Origin: Candidatus Saccharimonadota bacterium
GTDB lineage: Bacteria; Patescibacteriota; Saccharimonadia; Saccharimonadales; Saccharimonadaceae
NCBI GenBank assembly: GCA_017545505.1
Contig: JAFWNB010000003.1
Location: 1 to 64,000, forward strand
Length of the DNA: 64,000 bases
Direction: 5' to 3'
The position numbers and the translations under genes are program-made. Below, piece after piece: positions 34,554 to 43,270 of the stretch; position 1 is the first letter of the stretch, and each line of letters opens with the position of its first letter. The notes beneath the pieces are model-generated. The model had not been told where the DNA came from, did no database searches, and worked only from the letters and a program-made list of their open reading frames with translations.

Positions 34554-35813
34554 ATGAATGAGGCGCTTAAACAAAAACTATCTAAACTCCCGGCCTCACC
34601 GGGAGTTTATTTTCATAAAAATTCTTCTGGAGAAATCATCTATGTAGGAAAAGCTGCGGTCTTAAAAAATCGCGTACGTCAATATTTTCAAAATACCAAA
34701 AAAGATCCCAAAACCACAGCCCTAGTCGCTGAAATTTACGATACTGACTGGATAGTCGTTGATACGGAAATGGATGCTTTATTCTTAGAATCCGAAATGA
34801 TTAAACGATACATGCCTAAATGGAATATATTACTCCGAGACGACAAAACCGTATCATATGTCCGGATAGATATGAAATCAGAAGTTCCATATGTCTCATT
34901 TACGCGCAACCCCATAGACGACAAAGCGACATATGTCGGACCATTTTATGGAAAATCTTCCATCGAAAAAGCCGTACGAATTCTGCGACATATTTTCCCA
35001 TATTACGACAAGCCATATACCGGAAAAAAATCCCTAAACACCGACCTTAATTTAACACCAGGGATCGAAGTTGGTAAAACAACCGCAAAAGACTACAAAA
35101 GAAACCTTAAAAAACTAATTCGCTACCTAGAAGGAGATCGCGAAAAAATCCTCAGAGAATTAGAAAAAACAATGCACGACGAATCTGCCAAAGGGAATTA
35201 TGAACTAGCTGCCGAAGCCAGAGACCAATTATTCGGCCTAAAAGAATTAAAGAAAAAAATCGTCTTTTCTAATAAAGAATTTCTGGATATTTCATCCGAC
35301 CAGGCCTTAAAACAACTCCAAGAATTACTAGGTCTTAAAGAGCCACCCCGTCGCATCGAAGGTTACGATATATCACATCAATCCGGCAAGAATACCGTAG
35401 GCAGTATGGTGGTATTTATTAATGGCACGGCGACACGTAATGAATATCGTAAATTCAAAATTCGCACTTCAACAAGCGACGATCTAAAAAGCATGCAAGA
35501 AATGATTTCTAGACGTCTAAAACACAAAGAATGGGATTATCCAGACCTAATTATTCTAGACGGTGGTAAAACTCAGGTCAGCGCTATTTTACCATTAGTG
35601 GAACCATATAATATACCGGTAATCGGTCGCGACAAATCCGGCGATCATAGCAAATCCGCCAGCGTAAAGCTAATAATACCCGAACATCAAGAACCCTTAG
35701 CACTATCTAATGGCTCGCACGTCGCGCGTCTCATTGCCAGAATCGATGAAGAAGCCCACCGTTTTGCAATTACGTACCATACTTTACTTAAGCGCAGAAA
35801 CATGCTAAAATGA
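34554..35813 (+). CDS. uvrC: Excinuclease ABC subunit C, C-terminally short
   Basis: 419 residues versus about 600 in most bacteria. GIY-YIG nuclease domain at about 12-90 (GVYFHKNSSGEIIYVGKAAVLKNRV). The UVR motif (GNYELAAEARDQL) lies at about 210-225. The RNase H-like second nuclease domain lies at about 260-415 (IEGYDISHQSGKNTVGSMVVF, LIILDGGKTQV, DEEAHRFAITYH) with its acidic residues and His intact. The C-terminal helix-hairpin-helix pair is missing. Incises damaged DNA on both sides with UvrA/UvrB; uvrB is in this window. TATAAT (34542-34547) ends 6 bases before the ATG. Confidence 0.94.
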   Translation: MNEALKQKLSKLPASPGVYFHKNSSGEIIYVGKAAVLKNRVRQYFQNTKKDPKTTALVAEIYDTDWIVVDTEMDALFLESEMIKRYMPKWNILLRDDKTVSYVRIDMKSEVPYVSFTRNPIDDKATYVGPFYGKSSIEKAVRILRHIFPYYDKPYTGKKSLNTDLNLTPGIEVGKTTAKDYKRNLKKLIRYLEGDREKILRELEKTMHDESAKGNYELAAEARDQLFGLKELKKKIVFSNKEFLDISSDQALKQLQELLGLKEPPRRIEGYDISHQSGKNTVGSMVVFINGTATRNEYRKFKIRTSTSDDLKSMQEMISRRLKHKEWDYPDLIILDGGKTQVSAILPLVEPYNIPVIGRDKSGDHSKSASVKLIIPEHQEPLALSNGSHVARLIARIDEEAHRFAITYHTLLKRRNMLK

Positions 35814-35829
35814 CTTCAGGAGTTATTTT

Positions 35830-36057
35830 ATGCAAATTGGAAATTTTCTAGAAGTATTGATATTCATTTCTGCAATTCTGACAATTGTTTTGATACTATT
35901 ACAACAACGTGGAGCATCGCTTGGTGCTGGTTTTGGTAGTTCCGGCGAACTATACACTACGCGTCGTGGCCTCGACAAATCATTATTTATCACCACAATT
36001 ATAACCTCAGTTATTTTTGTGGCATCAATTCTAGGATTATTAATTATACCGGCATAA
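35830..36057 (+). CDS. secG: Protein translocase subunit SecG
   Basis: 75 residues with two TM segments (about 5-23, 52-72) and the conserved loop LLQQRGASLGAGFGSSGELYTTRRG (QxGKGGGLGxxFG-type). Subunit of SecYEG. AGGAG precedes the ATG. The next gene starts one base after its stop. Confidence 0.93.
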   Translation: MQIGNFLEVLIFISAILTIVLILLQQRGASLGAGFGSSGELYTTRRGLDKSLFITTIITSVIFVASILGLLIIPA

Positions 36058-36058
36058 T

Positions 36059-37792
36059 ATGGCAAATTCATTAAAAAAGCGTGGGCAAAAAATCATTAGG
36101 AAGTTTTCTAAGGTTTCAATAAAAGCCAGCGAAGAAGGCAAGGAACACATTAAAGAAAACTTTATTGAGCGTCTTTCGCATATTGGGAATATTAAACTCC
36201 TCATTTTTGAATGGAGCTTATTAATATTTGCCCTAATTCTATTATCCGTCACACAGGCCTTCTGGTTTGGTAGCTCTTACGCCGGAAATGCTTTTATTTC
36301 GGGCGGCGCCTACACCGAAGCAACTATTGGTAATATCAATTCCTTGAACCCATTATTTGCTACCACGAATAGTGAAAAAGTTCTAAGCAAGTTGATGTTT
36401 GCCACGTTAGTTAAAAACGATTATTCAGGCCATCCAAACATTGGCCTAATCAGTAGTATAAAAGCAGATAAAGACGGCAAAATTTGGACCATTAAGCTAA
36501 GAGATAATCTCAAATGGTCAGATGGTGAGCCAATTACAAACGAAGACGTCTTATTTACGACAGATATCATCAAAAACCCTGCTGTTAGTACAATTTACGA
36601 CGCCAATTTATCAAATGTTAAAGTGTCAGAAAACGAGAATGGCGAAATAGTTTTTAGTCTACCAGCAGCTTATGCAGATTTTATTTCGGCATTAAATATT
36701 CCAATTATCCCTAAACATATTTTAGGCGATGTAGACCCAAAGACACTAATTGAAAATAGCTTCTCCACTTCACCGGTTACTTCTGGTGCATTTACATTTA
36801 ATGCCACTCAAGCCACTTCAATTAACGATGAGGCGACCATCTATTTATCCAGTAATCCAAATTATTATATGGGGGCTCCTCTTTTAAATAGTTTTGCGGT
36901 TCATACTTACACTGACCATGACGGTATAATCAATGCAATTAATTCTGGTTCCGTTACGGCAACAGCAGAATTATCGGAAGCCGATGCCGACAAGATTTCC
37001 TCGGGGCAATTTATTAAAAAGGATTCTAGCCTAAATTCAGGCGCATTTATTTTCTTTAATACGGCAAAGTCAAATATGAGTAAGGCTCTTCGTCTTGCCA
37101 TTCGTCAAGGCATAGATATGTCTAGAATCCGCGAACAAGCCAAAGAAACACTCGCCCTAAACTATCCATTAATAGAATCGCAAATCAAATTAACTAATTA
37201 TCCAGAAATACCCGGCCGAGATTATGAAGCCGCAAAAGCGAAAATCAACGAACTTACTAGTGAAAAACCAATCAAAATAGAAATTGCCACCGTTAATTCT
37301 GGCTTCTTGCCCGGCGTAACAAATACTATCAAAGAGGAACTGGAATCACTAGGCATTGAAACCGATGTCACAGTTTACGAAGAGAATCAAGAATTTATAA
37401 CTAACATTATCTCTAAAAAGAACTACGATATTTTAGTTTATGAAATCGAATTGGGCGCAGATCCAGATCTGTTACCGTACTACCATTCATCACAGGCATC
37501 TTCTTCCGGACTAAACCTATCTAATTACAAAAACACCCTAGTTGACGATTTATTAATTAGTGCTCGCGAAACATTGGAAGAAAATCTTCGTGCCAAAAAA
37601 TACGAATCCTTCTTAGAATATTGGGTAAATGACGTGCCAGCTATCGCAATCTATCAGCCAAATCTCACGTACTATTATAATAAAAACGTTCGTACATTTA
37701 GCAATGACGTGCGTCTAGTAACAGCACTTGATAGATTTACAGATGCTACCGACTGGGCAGTGAATACTGCAACAAAAAATAAAACCCCATAA
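36059..37792 (+). CDS. Peptide/solute-binding protein of ABC transporter family 5 (OppA-like)
   Basis: 577 residues. An uncleaved-looking hydrophobic segment (about 57-76) after a basic, cytosolic start anchors a SBP_bac_5 domain. Landmarks are GGAYTEATIGNINSLNPLFAT, LRDNLKWSDGEPITNEDVLFT (canonical LRxxxKWxDGxPxTAxDV) and RLAIRQGIDMSRI. No lipobox is present, so it is membrane-bound by the N-terminal helix. No permease or ATPase gene is adjacent. Transcribed with secG. Imports peptides or other solutes, as an auxotrophic episymbiont would need. Confidence 0.92.
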   Translation: MANSLKKRGQKIIRKFSKVSIKASEEGKEHIKENFIERLSHIGNIKLLIFEWSLLIFALILLSVTQAFWFGSSYAGNAFISGGAYTEATIGNINSLNPLFATTNSEKVLSKLMFATLVKNDYSGHPNIGLISSIKADKDGKIWTIKLRDNLKWSDGEPITNEDVLFTTDIIKNPAVSTIYDANLSNVKVSENENGEIVFSLPAAYADFISALNIPIIPKHILGDVDPKTLIENSFSTSPVTSGAFTFNATQATSINDEATIYLSSNPNYYMGAPLLNSFAVHTYTDHDGIINAINSGSVTATAELSEADADKISSGQFIKKDSSLNSGAFIFFNTAKSNMSKALRLAIRQGIDMSRIREQAKETLALNYPLIESQIKLTNYPEIPGRDYEAAKAKINELTSEKPIKIEIATVNSGFLPGVTNTIKEELESLGIETDVTVYEENQEFITNIISKKNYDILVYEIELGADPDLLPYYHSSQASSSGLNLSNYKNTLVDDLLISARETLEENLRAKKYESFLEYWVNDVPAIAIYQPNLTYYYNKNVRTFSNDVRLVTALDRFTDATDWAVNTATKNKTP

Positions 37793-37802
37793 AGCCATTT
37801 TT

Positions 37803-37809
37803 ATGATAT
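37803..37809 (+). promoter_or_regulatory. tRNA-Leu promoter -10
   Basis: An extended -10 of the TGATATAAT type lies about 10 bases before the first base of the mature tRNA. Confidence 0.6.
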
Positions 37810-37820
37810 AATGACACTAT

Positions 37821-37911
37821 GCGCGCGTGGTGGAATTGGTAGACACGCTACCTTGAGGTGGTAGTGGCCACATTCACGGCTGTGCTAGTTCGAGTCTAGT
37901 CGCGCGCACCA
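37821..37911 (+). tRNA. tRNA-Leu (anticodon GAG)
   Basis: Acceptor stem GCGCGCG/CGCGCGC with A73 and an encoded CCA (37909-37911). The anticodon arm CTACC-TTGAGGT-GGTAG gives anticodon GAG, reading CUU/CUC. A long variable arm and T-arm with GTTCGAGTC follow, as expected for a class II tRNA. Confidence 0.97.
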
Positions 37912-37955
37912 AATGGAAAGCGCCAGTATCACGCATTAAAAACATAAGGAGGTAG

Positions 37956-38963
37956 ATGAAAACAAACCATTTCAGAATCGTTCTATTAAGTCTAGTCCTA
38001 TTATTTGGCCTAGGCATTTTTGTTAATCAAGTTCATGCAGAAGGAGAAACAAGCGAAGAAACAAAATCTCCTGCAGGCATTAGTATTGGCATCGAGCCGA
38101 CCAGTAAAACCATCCAGCTCTCTTCTGAATCTATATATGATAATTACATCAAAATTAAAAATGATAGCGATGAAGATGTAAAAGTTGAAGTCTACGCCGC
38201 TCCTTATTCATATATTTATTCCGAAGAAGAAGAGTCATACAAACTTGGCTATAGCAACCAAAATAATTTCACCCAAATATCACGCTGGATTTCCATCGAT
38301 GACGGAAATGGTAATTTTGTAGCTAAACCAACTTTCACCGTCAAAGCAAACGATTCTCTAAAAGTCACATACCGCATTGAAACCCCTAAAAATATACCGG
38401 CCGGTGGTCAATACGCCGTGATTTTTGCACATGCTCTCGCGAACGCTACTACCGCAAGCGGTATCAGGGCCGAACCAAATATTGGCATGATCGTTTATGG
38501 CCACTCTACGGAAGGTGAAGCGGAAAGCAAAGCTGAAATATCTAACCTTCAAATCAATACCTCCATTACAGACGGCAACGGTACAACCAAAAATAACATT
38601 AATGCCTTTGCGAAAGTCAAAAATACCGGCAATATCGACTTTAACGCATATGGAACATTAAAAGTTGAACCAATTATTGGTTTTTCATCATATGAAACCG
38701 AACGCAAAGTTCCGGTATCGATCATCCCAGAAGCAGAACTCGTAGTAAAGGATGAATGGGTAGACACTCCAAGTTTTGGCTTATATAAAATTACTTGGAC
38801 TGTAACTGCCGCCAAAGAAGAATCGCAAACTATTGAACGAATTGTCTTCTTAGTCTCACCAATATATATAATTGTTTTCATTATAGTCTTGACAATTATA
38901 ATCATATGGATTATAATAAGAGTAAGGAGACGTAAAGAACGCCGATCAAGGCTAGCGGTTTAG
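37956..38963 (+). CDS. DUF916/WxL-type cell-surface protein with C-terminal anchor
   Basis: 335 residues. Signal peptide (about 8-28, ending HAE). An N-terminal Ig-like domain resembles DUF916, the WxL peptidoglycan-binding domain: PTSKTIQLSSESIYDNYIKIKNDS, VKVEVYAAPYSY, FTVKANDSLKVTYRIETPKNIPAGGQYAVIFA. A second Ig-like domain follows to about 290. A hydrophobic segment (about 297-320) and a very basic tail RVRRRKERRSR anchor it. AAGGAGG precedes the ATG. Probably a cell-wall organising protein; co-oriented with the next surface protein. Confidence 0.82.
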   Translation: MKTNHFRIVLLSLVLLFGLGIFVNQVHAEGETSEETKSPAGISIGIEPTSKTIQLSSESIYDNYIKIKNDSDEDVKVEVYAAPYSYIYSEEEESYKLGYSNQNNFTQISRWISIDDGNGNFVAKPTFTVKANDSLKVTYRIETPKNIPAGGQYAVIFAHALANATTASGIRAEPNIGMIVYGHSTEGEAESKAEISNLQINTSITDGNGTTKNNINAFAKVKNTGNIDFNAYGTLKVEPIIGFSSYETERKVPVSIIPEAELVVKDEWVDTPSFGLYKITWTVTAAKEESQTIERIVFLVSPIYIIVFIIVLTIIIIWIIIRVRRRKERRSRLAV

Positions 38964-39013
38964 TCTTTACAATATCCAAACAAAAATATCAACATAAAAA
39001 GAGAGTGTAGAGT

Positions 39014-39925
39014 ATGAAGAGAATACATAAAAGAATTCTTGGGCTCTGTGGGCTCGCATTAGTTGTGGCTGTTACAATTTTTGCGGCCTTTTTACCGACG
39101 CCAGAGACCCAAGCTATATCAACGTCGGTAACTGATACAATTGTGGTGAGAGTTATTGGCACAAAACCAAACATATATTTCACTAGCCCAGGCAATGATT
39201 ATGATTTTTTGGACCCAAATCAATCATTTACCTACAATTATGAACATATCAAAGAAGCCGAATTTATTCTGGAATACATAGACGAGGAAGGGCATGTCCA
39301 TACATATCCATTAGGAACTAGAACGATACCAGAAGCCGAACAAGATCAAGGAACAGGAACGTTAAATATCAATTTTGAAGACTACGGCAATAATTATGGA
39401 GACTACAACGTTAAGATAATAGGAACTGGCGTAGATGGTGACGCATACGAAAATGTTATAGCCATAACATATTGGCCTATTACTGGTACTGTAGAAGAAA
39501 TTGAAGATACTGGCGATGCGGATGTTTCATTGGACTATTTAGCAAACAATGACGAGATAACAGAAATCATTATTAATGTCTACGACGAAAACCATAACCT
39601 AATCGATGTGCTGTCACCGATAAAAGTCCGAGTACCAAGCAGAAAAGCTGTTATTCCGTTTAGTGACACAAATTTACCAAAGGGGAATTATATTATCACG
39701 ATCACTGGTATTGGCAATGATGGTCAGCCACTTCATGAACCATACCCGATGAACTATTATTATGAGCCAATAGAAGTCCCAAGTACAGACGTACCAGATA
39801 CCGGTAGCTTCTTTGCCACGACAAATATTTCCGAAAACGATTACTTAATTACCGGACTCCTAGTGTTTGGGATAGTAGGAATTTGTGGAATATTCTTTAT
39901 TGCAAAAGATAAGCATAAAAGATAA
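39014..39925 (+). CDS. Secreted surface protein with C-terminal VPDTG-TM anchor
   Basis: 303 residues. Signal peptide (about 8-32), then beta-rich repeats without a recognised family. One pair of Ig-like units is seen in the FEDYGNNYGDYNVKIIGTG and PKGNYIITITGIGNDG segments. The C-terminus has VPDTGSFF, a hydrophobic segment (about 277-296) and KDKHKR, similar to the tails of the 418-residue and lipase-like proteins. Likely anchored at the surface. AGAG-type weak ribosome site. Pairs with the DUF916-like gene 50 bases upstream. Confidence 0.78.
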   Translation: MKRIHKRILGLCGLALVVAVTIFAAFLPTPETQAISTSVTDTIVVRVIGTKPNIYFTSPGNDYDFLDPNQSFTYNYEHIKEAEFILEYIDEEGHVHTYPLGTRTIPEAEQDQGTGTLNINFEDYGNNYGDYNVKIIGTGVDGDAYENVIAITYWPITGTVEEIEDTGDADVSLDYLANNDEITEIIINVYDENHNLIDVLSPIKVRVPSRKAVIPFSDTNLPKGNYIITITGIGNDGQPLHEPYPMNYYYEPIEVPSTDVPDTGSFFATTNISENDYLITGLLVFGIVGICGIFFIAKDKHKR

Positions 39926-39944
39926 TTAAAATCATACTCTACAA

Positions 39945-39987
39945 AAAATCAGGCGCTTTAACTGCGAGGGCGCCTGATTTTGCTTTT
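39945..39987. terminator. Bidirectional terminator
   Basis: AAAATCAGGCGC (39945-39956) and GCGCCTGATTTT (39970-39981) form a perfect 12-base-pair stem. A T-rich tail follows on + and an A-run precedes it, which serves the - strand tsf transcript. Confidence 0.85.
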
Positions 39988-39991
39988 TAAA

Positions 39992-40588
39992 TTATTCCGT
40001 TACACCAAGTTCGATACGTTTGAACTGACGAACAGTGATGTTTTCACCAGTCTTTGCAATCGATTCTTTAATAAATTGTTCAACGGTTTTTGAATCATCT
40101 AAAATATATGGTTGATTCATCAAGACCTTATCGGCAAATGCTTTTTTCATTTGGCCTTCCAAAATCTTGTCTTTCATGTTTTCTGGGCCTTTAAAGCCAG
40201 CTTCAAGTTCTTTAATTTTGGCTTTTCTAGCCTCTTCAGGAATATCATCCTCCGAAACGTAAAGTGGATTCATGGAAGCAACTTGCATTGCGATTTGATG
40301 AGCCAAGGTTTTAAATTCATCAGTTTTAGCCACAAAGCTAGTTTCGCAGTTTACTTCAACAATAGCGCCTAAACGACCGTCGTGGATATAAGATTCAATT
40401 AGACCTTCGCGAGTTTCGCGATCTCCACGTTTCTCAGCCTTAGTTAAACCTTTCTTACGCATCGCTTCTAGAGCCTTGTCGAAATCGCCTTTAGCCTCAA
40501 CTAAAGCTTGCTTAGCATCGGTAAGACCTGCGCCAGAAAGCTCTTTTAATTTTTTGATATCTTCAATTGATACTTTAGTATCTGCCAT
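39992..40588 (-). CDS. tsf: Elongation factor Ts
   Basis: 198 residues, the short EF-Ts form. KKLKELSGAGLTDAKQAL (canonical LRxxTGAGxxDxKxAL) and EVNCETSFVAKTDEF (canonical ExNxETDFVA) are clear. The C-terminal subdomain is present but brief, ending QFKRIELGV. Recycles EF-Tu. Second gene of the rpsB-tsf operon with a 9-base gap and a good ribosome site (TAGGAGG). Confidence 0.97.
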   Translation of the reverse strand: MADTKVSIEDIKKLKELSGAGLTDAKQALVEAKGDFDKALEAMRKKGLTKAEKRGDRETREGLIESYIHDGRLGAIVEVNCETSFVAKTDEFKTLAHQIAMQVASMNPLYVSEDDIPEEARKAKIKELEAGFKGPENMKDKILEGQMKKAFADKVLMNQPYILDDSKTVEQFIKESIAKTGENITVRQFKRIELGVTE

Positions 40589-40597
40589 TTTTGCCTC

Positions 40598-41284
40598 CTA
40601 TTTTTTACCTTCTTTTATAGCCTCTACAAAATAATCGAGGATTAATTTAGTAGCCTTGATTGAATCATCGTTGCCAGGAATTACATAGTCAATCGAAGTA
40701 GGGTCAACATTAGTATCTACGACTGCGAAAACAGGAATTTTAAGGTTATTTGCTTCTTTAATAGCATTCTTGTCTTCGTGTGCATCGATTACAATGATAG
40801 CAGCTGGTTGCTCGGACATGTCCTTAATACCGCCATAACGCTCATTTAGCGTATCGATTTCTTCTTGAAATCTTTGAACTTCCAATTTAGAATAACGATT
40901 TTCGAGCTCGCCAGAATTCATTCTGCGCTCTAAATCCTTTAATTTTTTAATTTGGCGATTAACGGTATCAACATTTGTGAGTGTACCGCCAACCCAACGC
41001 ATAGTGACATATGGCATTTCTACAGAAACAGCAGCATCCTTAACAATATCTGCCATTTGTTTTTTAGTACCTACAAAAAGTACTTTTTTGCCATTTTTGA
41101 CGATTTCGGTAATTTTTGGTAAAGCCGCCTCTAATCCCTCAACAGTCTTTTCAAGGTTGATAATGTGTGCGCCTTGGCGCTTGCTGTGAATGTATGGCGC
41201 CATTTTTGGGTGCCAACGACTCGTTTTGTGCCCAAAATGAGCACCACTTTCAAGAAGCGCCTTCATATCGACATTTACTGCCAT
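40598..41284 (-). CDS. rpsB: 30S ribosomal protein S2
   Basis: 228 residues from ATG 41284, supported by AAAGGAAA 7 bases upstream; a longer in-frame start would run through the leader pseudoknot. LLESGAHFGHKTSRWHPKMAPYIHSKRQGAHIINLEKT is the standard N-terminus, with YVTMRWVGGTLTN and the C-terminal PVFAVVDTNVDPTSIDYVIPGNDD. First gene of rpsB-tsf. Confidence 0.98.
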   Translation of the reverse strand: MAVNVDMKALLESGAHFGHKTSRWHPKMAPYIHSKRQGAHIINLEKTVEGLEAALPKITEIVKNGKKVLFVGTKKQMADIVKDAAVSVEMPYVTMRWVGGTLTNVDTVNRQIKKLKDLERRMNSGELENRYSKLEVQRFQEEIDTLNERYGGIKDMSEQPAAIIVIDAHEDKNAIKEANNLKIPVFAVVDTNVDPTSIDYVIPGNDDSIKATKLILDYFVEAIKEGKK

Positions 41285-41305
41285 ATATGATTTCCTTTCT
41301 CTTTG

Positions 41306-41346
41306 GTTTAGGGACATCTAAAACAGGAAACCTCCCTAAACTGTTT
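41306..41346 (-). promoter_or_regulatory. H-type pseudoknot in the rpsB leader
   Basis: In RNA order (- strand), AAACAG (41346-41341) pairs with CTGTTT (41326-41321). TTTAGGGA inside that loop (41340-41333) pairs with TCCCTAAA (41314-41307). Both stems are perfect and interleaved. It ends about 22 bases before the rpsB ATG, a usual place for ribosomal-protein autoregulation. Confidence 0.6.
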
Positions 41347-41461
41347 CATTAAATTAATATATAAACTAATTATAGCACATATGCTTGAAAAAATCAATTA
41401 TTTTTTATAAAATAACCATGTTATGTTTTAAACATCGCATATTAAAAAGGAGGTGACTAGT

Positions 41462-42130
41462 ATGGCCTTAGGGAAAGACTCAGTCAACGAAACACTTTTA
41501 AATAATACTGTTCTGCAGGTTGGTTGCGACTTGAGCGAATTCAAGCGCATTGTTGATTTTCGCGAAAGGAGACTGTATCTCTACGGCACTATCCTCTCGA
41601 TCGATAGCTATGGCGGACAGCCAGCCTTAGAGTATTCTGTCATCGAAAAGCTGGTTGAAGACATCATTAGATATAACAAAATGGATAAAAACCTTTTGCC
41701 AAAAGATCGTGAGCCAATCAAGCTTTTTATTAACTCGCCTGGCGGCGAAGTAACAGAAGGCTTTTCGCTTATTTCAGCCATTAAAACCAGCAAAACACCC
41801 ATCTACACCATCAACACAGGAGAATGGAGTTCGATGGCCTTTTTAATTGGTATTACCGGCCATAAAAGGTTCTCGTTACCCAACATGACCTTCCTGATGC
41901 ATGATGGATCGTCTTTTGTGGGTGGCTCGATGAACAAAGTCTGGAACAAAGTAGATTTTGACAAGCGCTTCGAAAGGGACGTAGTCAAACCACATATTCT
42001 GGAGCACAGCAATGTGACATCCCAGGAATACGACGAATTGTCTCCTACGGAGTATTACATGTTGCCAGAAGATGCGCTGAGGAAAAAATTCATCGACAGA
42101 ATTATTGAAGATATCGATGAAATAATCTAG
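41462..42130 (+). CDS. clpP: ClpP-like serine protease
   Basis: 222 residues from ATG 41462, with AAGGAGG 8 bases upstream (a GTG at 41453 overlaps that site). KLFINSPGGEVTEGFSLISAI is the ClpP crotonase-fold start. The Ser nucleophile lies in GEWSSMAFLIG (canonical GxAASMG) and the His in MTFLMHDGS (canonical MLHQP). The acid position in the ERDxFM-type segment reads SPTEYYM, so the usual Asp is not conserved (perhaps Glu). Probably a diverged ClpP that works with Clp/FtsH-type ATPases not seen here. A perfect terminator follows. Confidence 0.88.
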   Translation: MALGKDSVNETLLNNTVLQVGCDLSEFKRIVDFRERRLYLYGTILSIDSYGGQPALEYSVIEKLVEDIIRYNKMDKNLLPKDREPIKLFINSPGGEVTEGFSLISAIKTSKTPIYTINTGEWSSMAFLIGITGHKRFSLPNMTFLMHDGSSFVGGSMNKVWNKVDFDKRFERDVVKPHILEHSNVTSQEYDELSPTEYYMLPEDALRKKFIDRIIEDIDEII

Positions 42131-42135
42131 TCACG

Positions 42136-42165
42136 AGGGCGAACTGTTAGTTCGCCCTTTTTCTT
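42136..42165 (+). terminator. Rho-independent terminator of clpP
   Basis: AGGGCGAACT/AGTTCGCCCT, 10 perfect pairs with a GTT loop, followed by TTTTTC. Confidence 0.93.
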
Positions 42166-42202
42166 TACAATTTTTAATTTATCTGATATAATGACAACAA
42201 TT

Positions 42203-42547
42203 ATGAGTAAACAAGAGTTACATCCTAAAGATTATCGTTCTGTCGTCTTTTTAGATGAAGCAGCGAATTTTTCTTTTCTTACAAAATCAACCGCCAAAAG
42301 CGAAGAAACCATTAAGTGGGAAGACGGCAATGAATATCCATTGGTAAAAATCCAGATATCATCAAAAAGTCATCCTTTCTTTACTGGTGAAGAAAAGATT
42401 ATCGATACCGAAGGTCGCGTAGACCGCTTCAAGGCTCGCGCCGAAAAAGCCAAAAAGCTAAGAGAGGCTTTAGAAAACAAAGCTAAAAAGGCTGCCAAAG
42501 AGTCAAAGAAAAAAGAAGCCAAAGCTAACGATAAAATCGAAAAATAA
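42203..42547 (+). CDS. rpmE2: 50S ribosomal protein L31 type B, with long basic tail
   Basis: 114 residues from ATG 42203; an upstream ATG at 42191 overlaps the -10 box (42187-42192) and is rejected. [60 protein letters not shown] is the L31 type B body, and [10 protein letters not shown] ends the usual fold. There is no CxxC zinc knuckle. A lysine/alanine helix of about 35 residues extends it beyond the family norm of about 80-90. The leader is only 3-4 bases. Confidence 0.95.
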   Translation: MSKQELHPKDYRSVVFLDEAANFSFLTKSTAKSEETIKWEDGNEYPLVKIQISSKSHPFFTGEEKIIDTEGRVDRFKARAEKAKKLREALENKAKKAAKESKKKEAKANDKIEK

Positions 42548-42681
42548 TAATACTGCTAGCTTAAGTATTTTTAAGCCTAACAGCAAAGTACTTTCAGGAA
42601 CATAAAGACTTGGCCAGAGCGGCCCGGAGCGTGTCCTGAAAGTATTTTGTTGTTAGGCATACTTAAGCTAACAGTATTATT
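42546..42681. repeat. Palindromic element copy 2, very long stem
   Basis: Left arm 42546-42599 and right arm 42634-42681 pair over more than 40 positions in blocks of 10, 12, 8 and 16, with one 6-base bulge. The core is GGAACATAAAGACTT-GGCCAGAGCGGCC-CGGAGCGT-GTCC. The arms share no sequence with those of copies 1 and 3. It fills the gap between the L31 stop and the frr promoter. Confidence 0.8.
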
Positions 42682-42716
42682 ATATGCTATAATTATTTTA
42701 TAATTAAGGAGTGATT

Positions 42717-43262
42717 ATGTTTGACACCAAAGAAGATCGCAAAAAAATGGAAAGCGTCGTCGAGCGTTTTAACAGCGAGATGAAAAAAGTTCGCACCGGT
42801 CGCGCACATCCAGATATGCTAGCCGGTATCAAAGTAGAAGTATTTGGACAATTTATGCCACTAAACCAAGTTGCAAATATTACGGCCGCCGATGCAACTA
42901 TGTTAGTAATTACGCCTTTTGATCCAACCAATATCAAATCAATTGTTGAAGCTATCCGAAACGATCAATCCTTAGGTCTAAACCCAGCTGACGATGGACG
43001 CATCATTAGAGTACCAATTCCAGCATTAACCGAAGAACGTCGCAAAGAAATTGTCAAAAATGCCTCAAACAAAGTCGAAGAAGCCAAAGTCGCACTTCGC
43101 AATATTCGAGAAGATGCCAGAAAAGCGGTAAAAATTGCCAAAGAAATGGGTGAAGACGTTAAAAAACGCGCCGAAAAAGAAATCGATGACTTAACCAAAG
43201 AATTTAATGACAAAGTTGAATCGGAATTTAAAAATAAATCCGATGAAATCATGAAGCTTTAA
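42717..43262 (+). CDS. frr: Ribosome recycling factor
   Basis: 181 residues from ATG 42717 with AAGGAG 6 bases upstream. MKKVRTGRAHPDMLAGIKVEVFGQFMPLNQVA (canonical RTGRA) and DDGRIIRVPIPALTEERRKE are diagnostic. The C-terminal helix ends VESEFKNKSDEIMKL. Splits post-termination ribosomes with EF-G. First gene of frr-uppS, with an 8-base gap. Confidence 0.98.
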   Translation: MFDTKEDRKKMESVVERFNSEMKKVRTGRAHPDMLAGIKVEVFGQFMPLNQVANITAADATMLVITPFDPTNIKSIVEAIRNDQSLGLNPADDGRIIRVPIPALTEERRKEIVKNASNKVEEAKVALRNIREDARKAVKIAKEMGEDVKKRAEKEIDDLTKEFNDKVESEFKNKSDEIMKL

Positions 43263-43270
43263 AGGATAAT

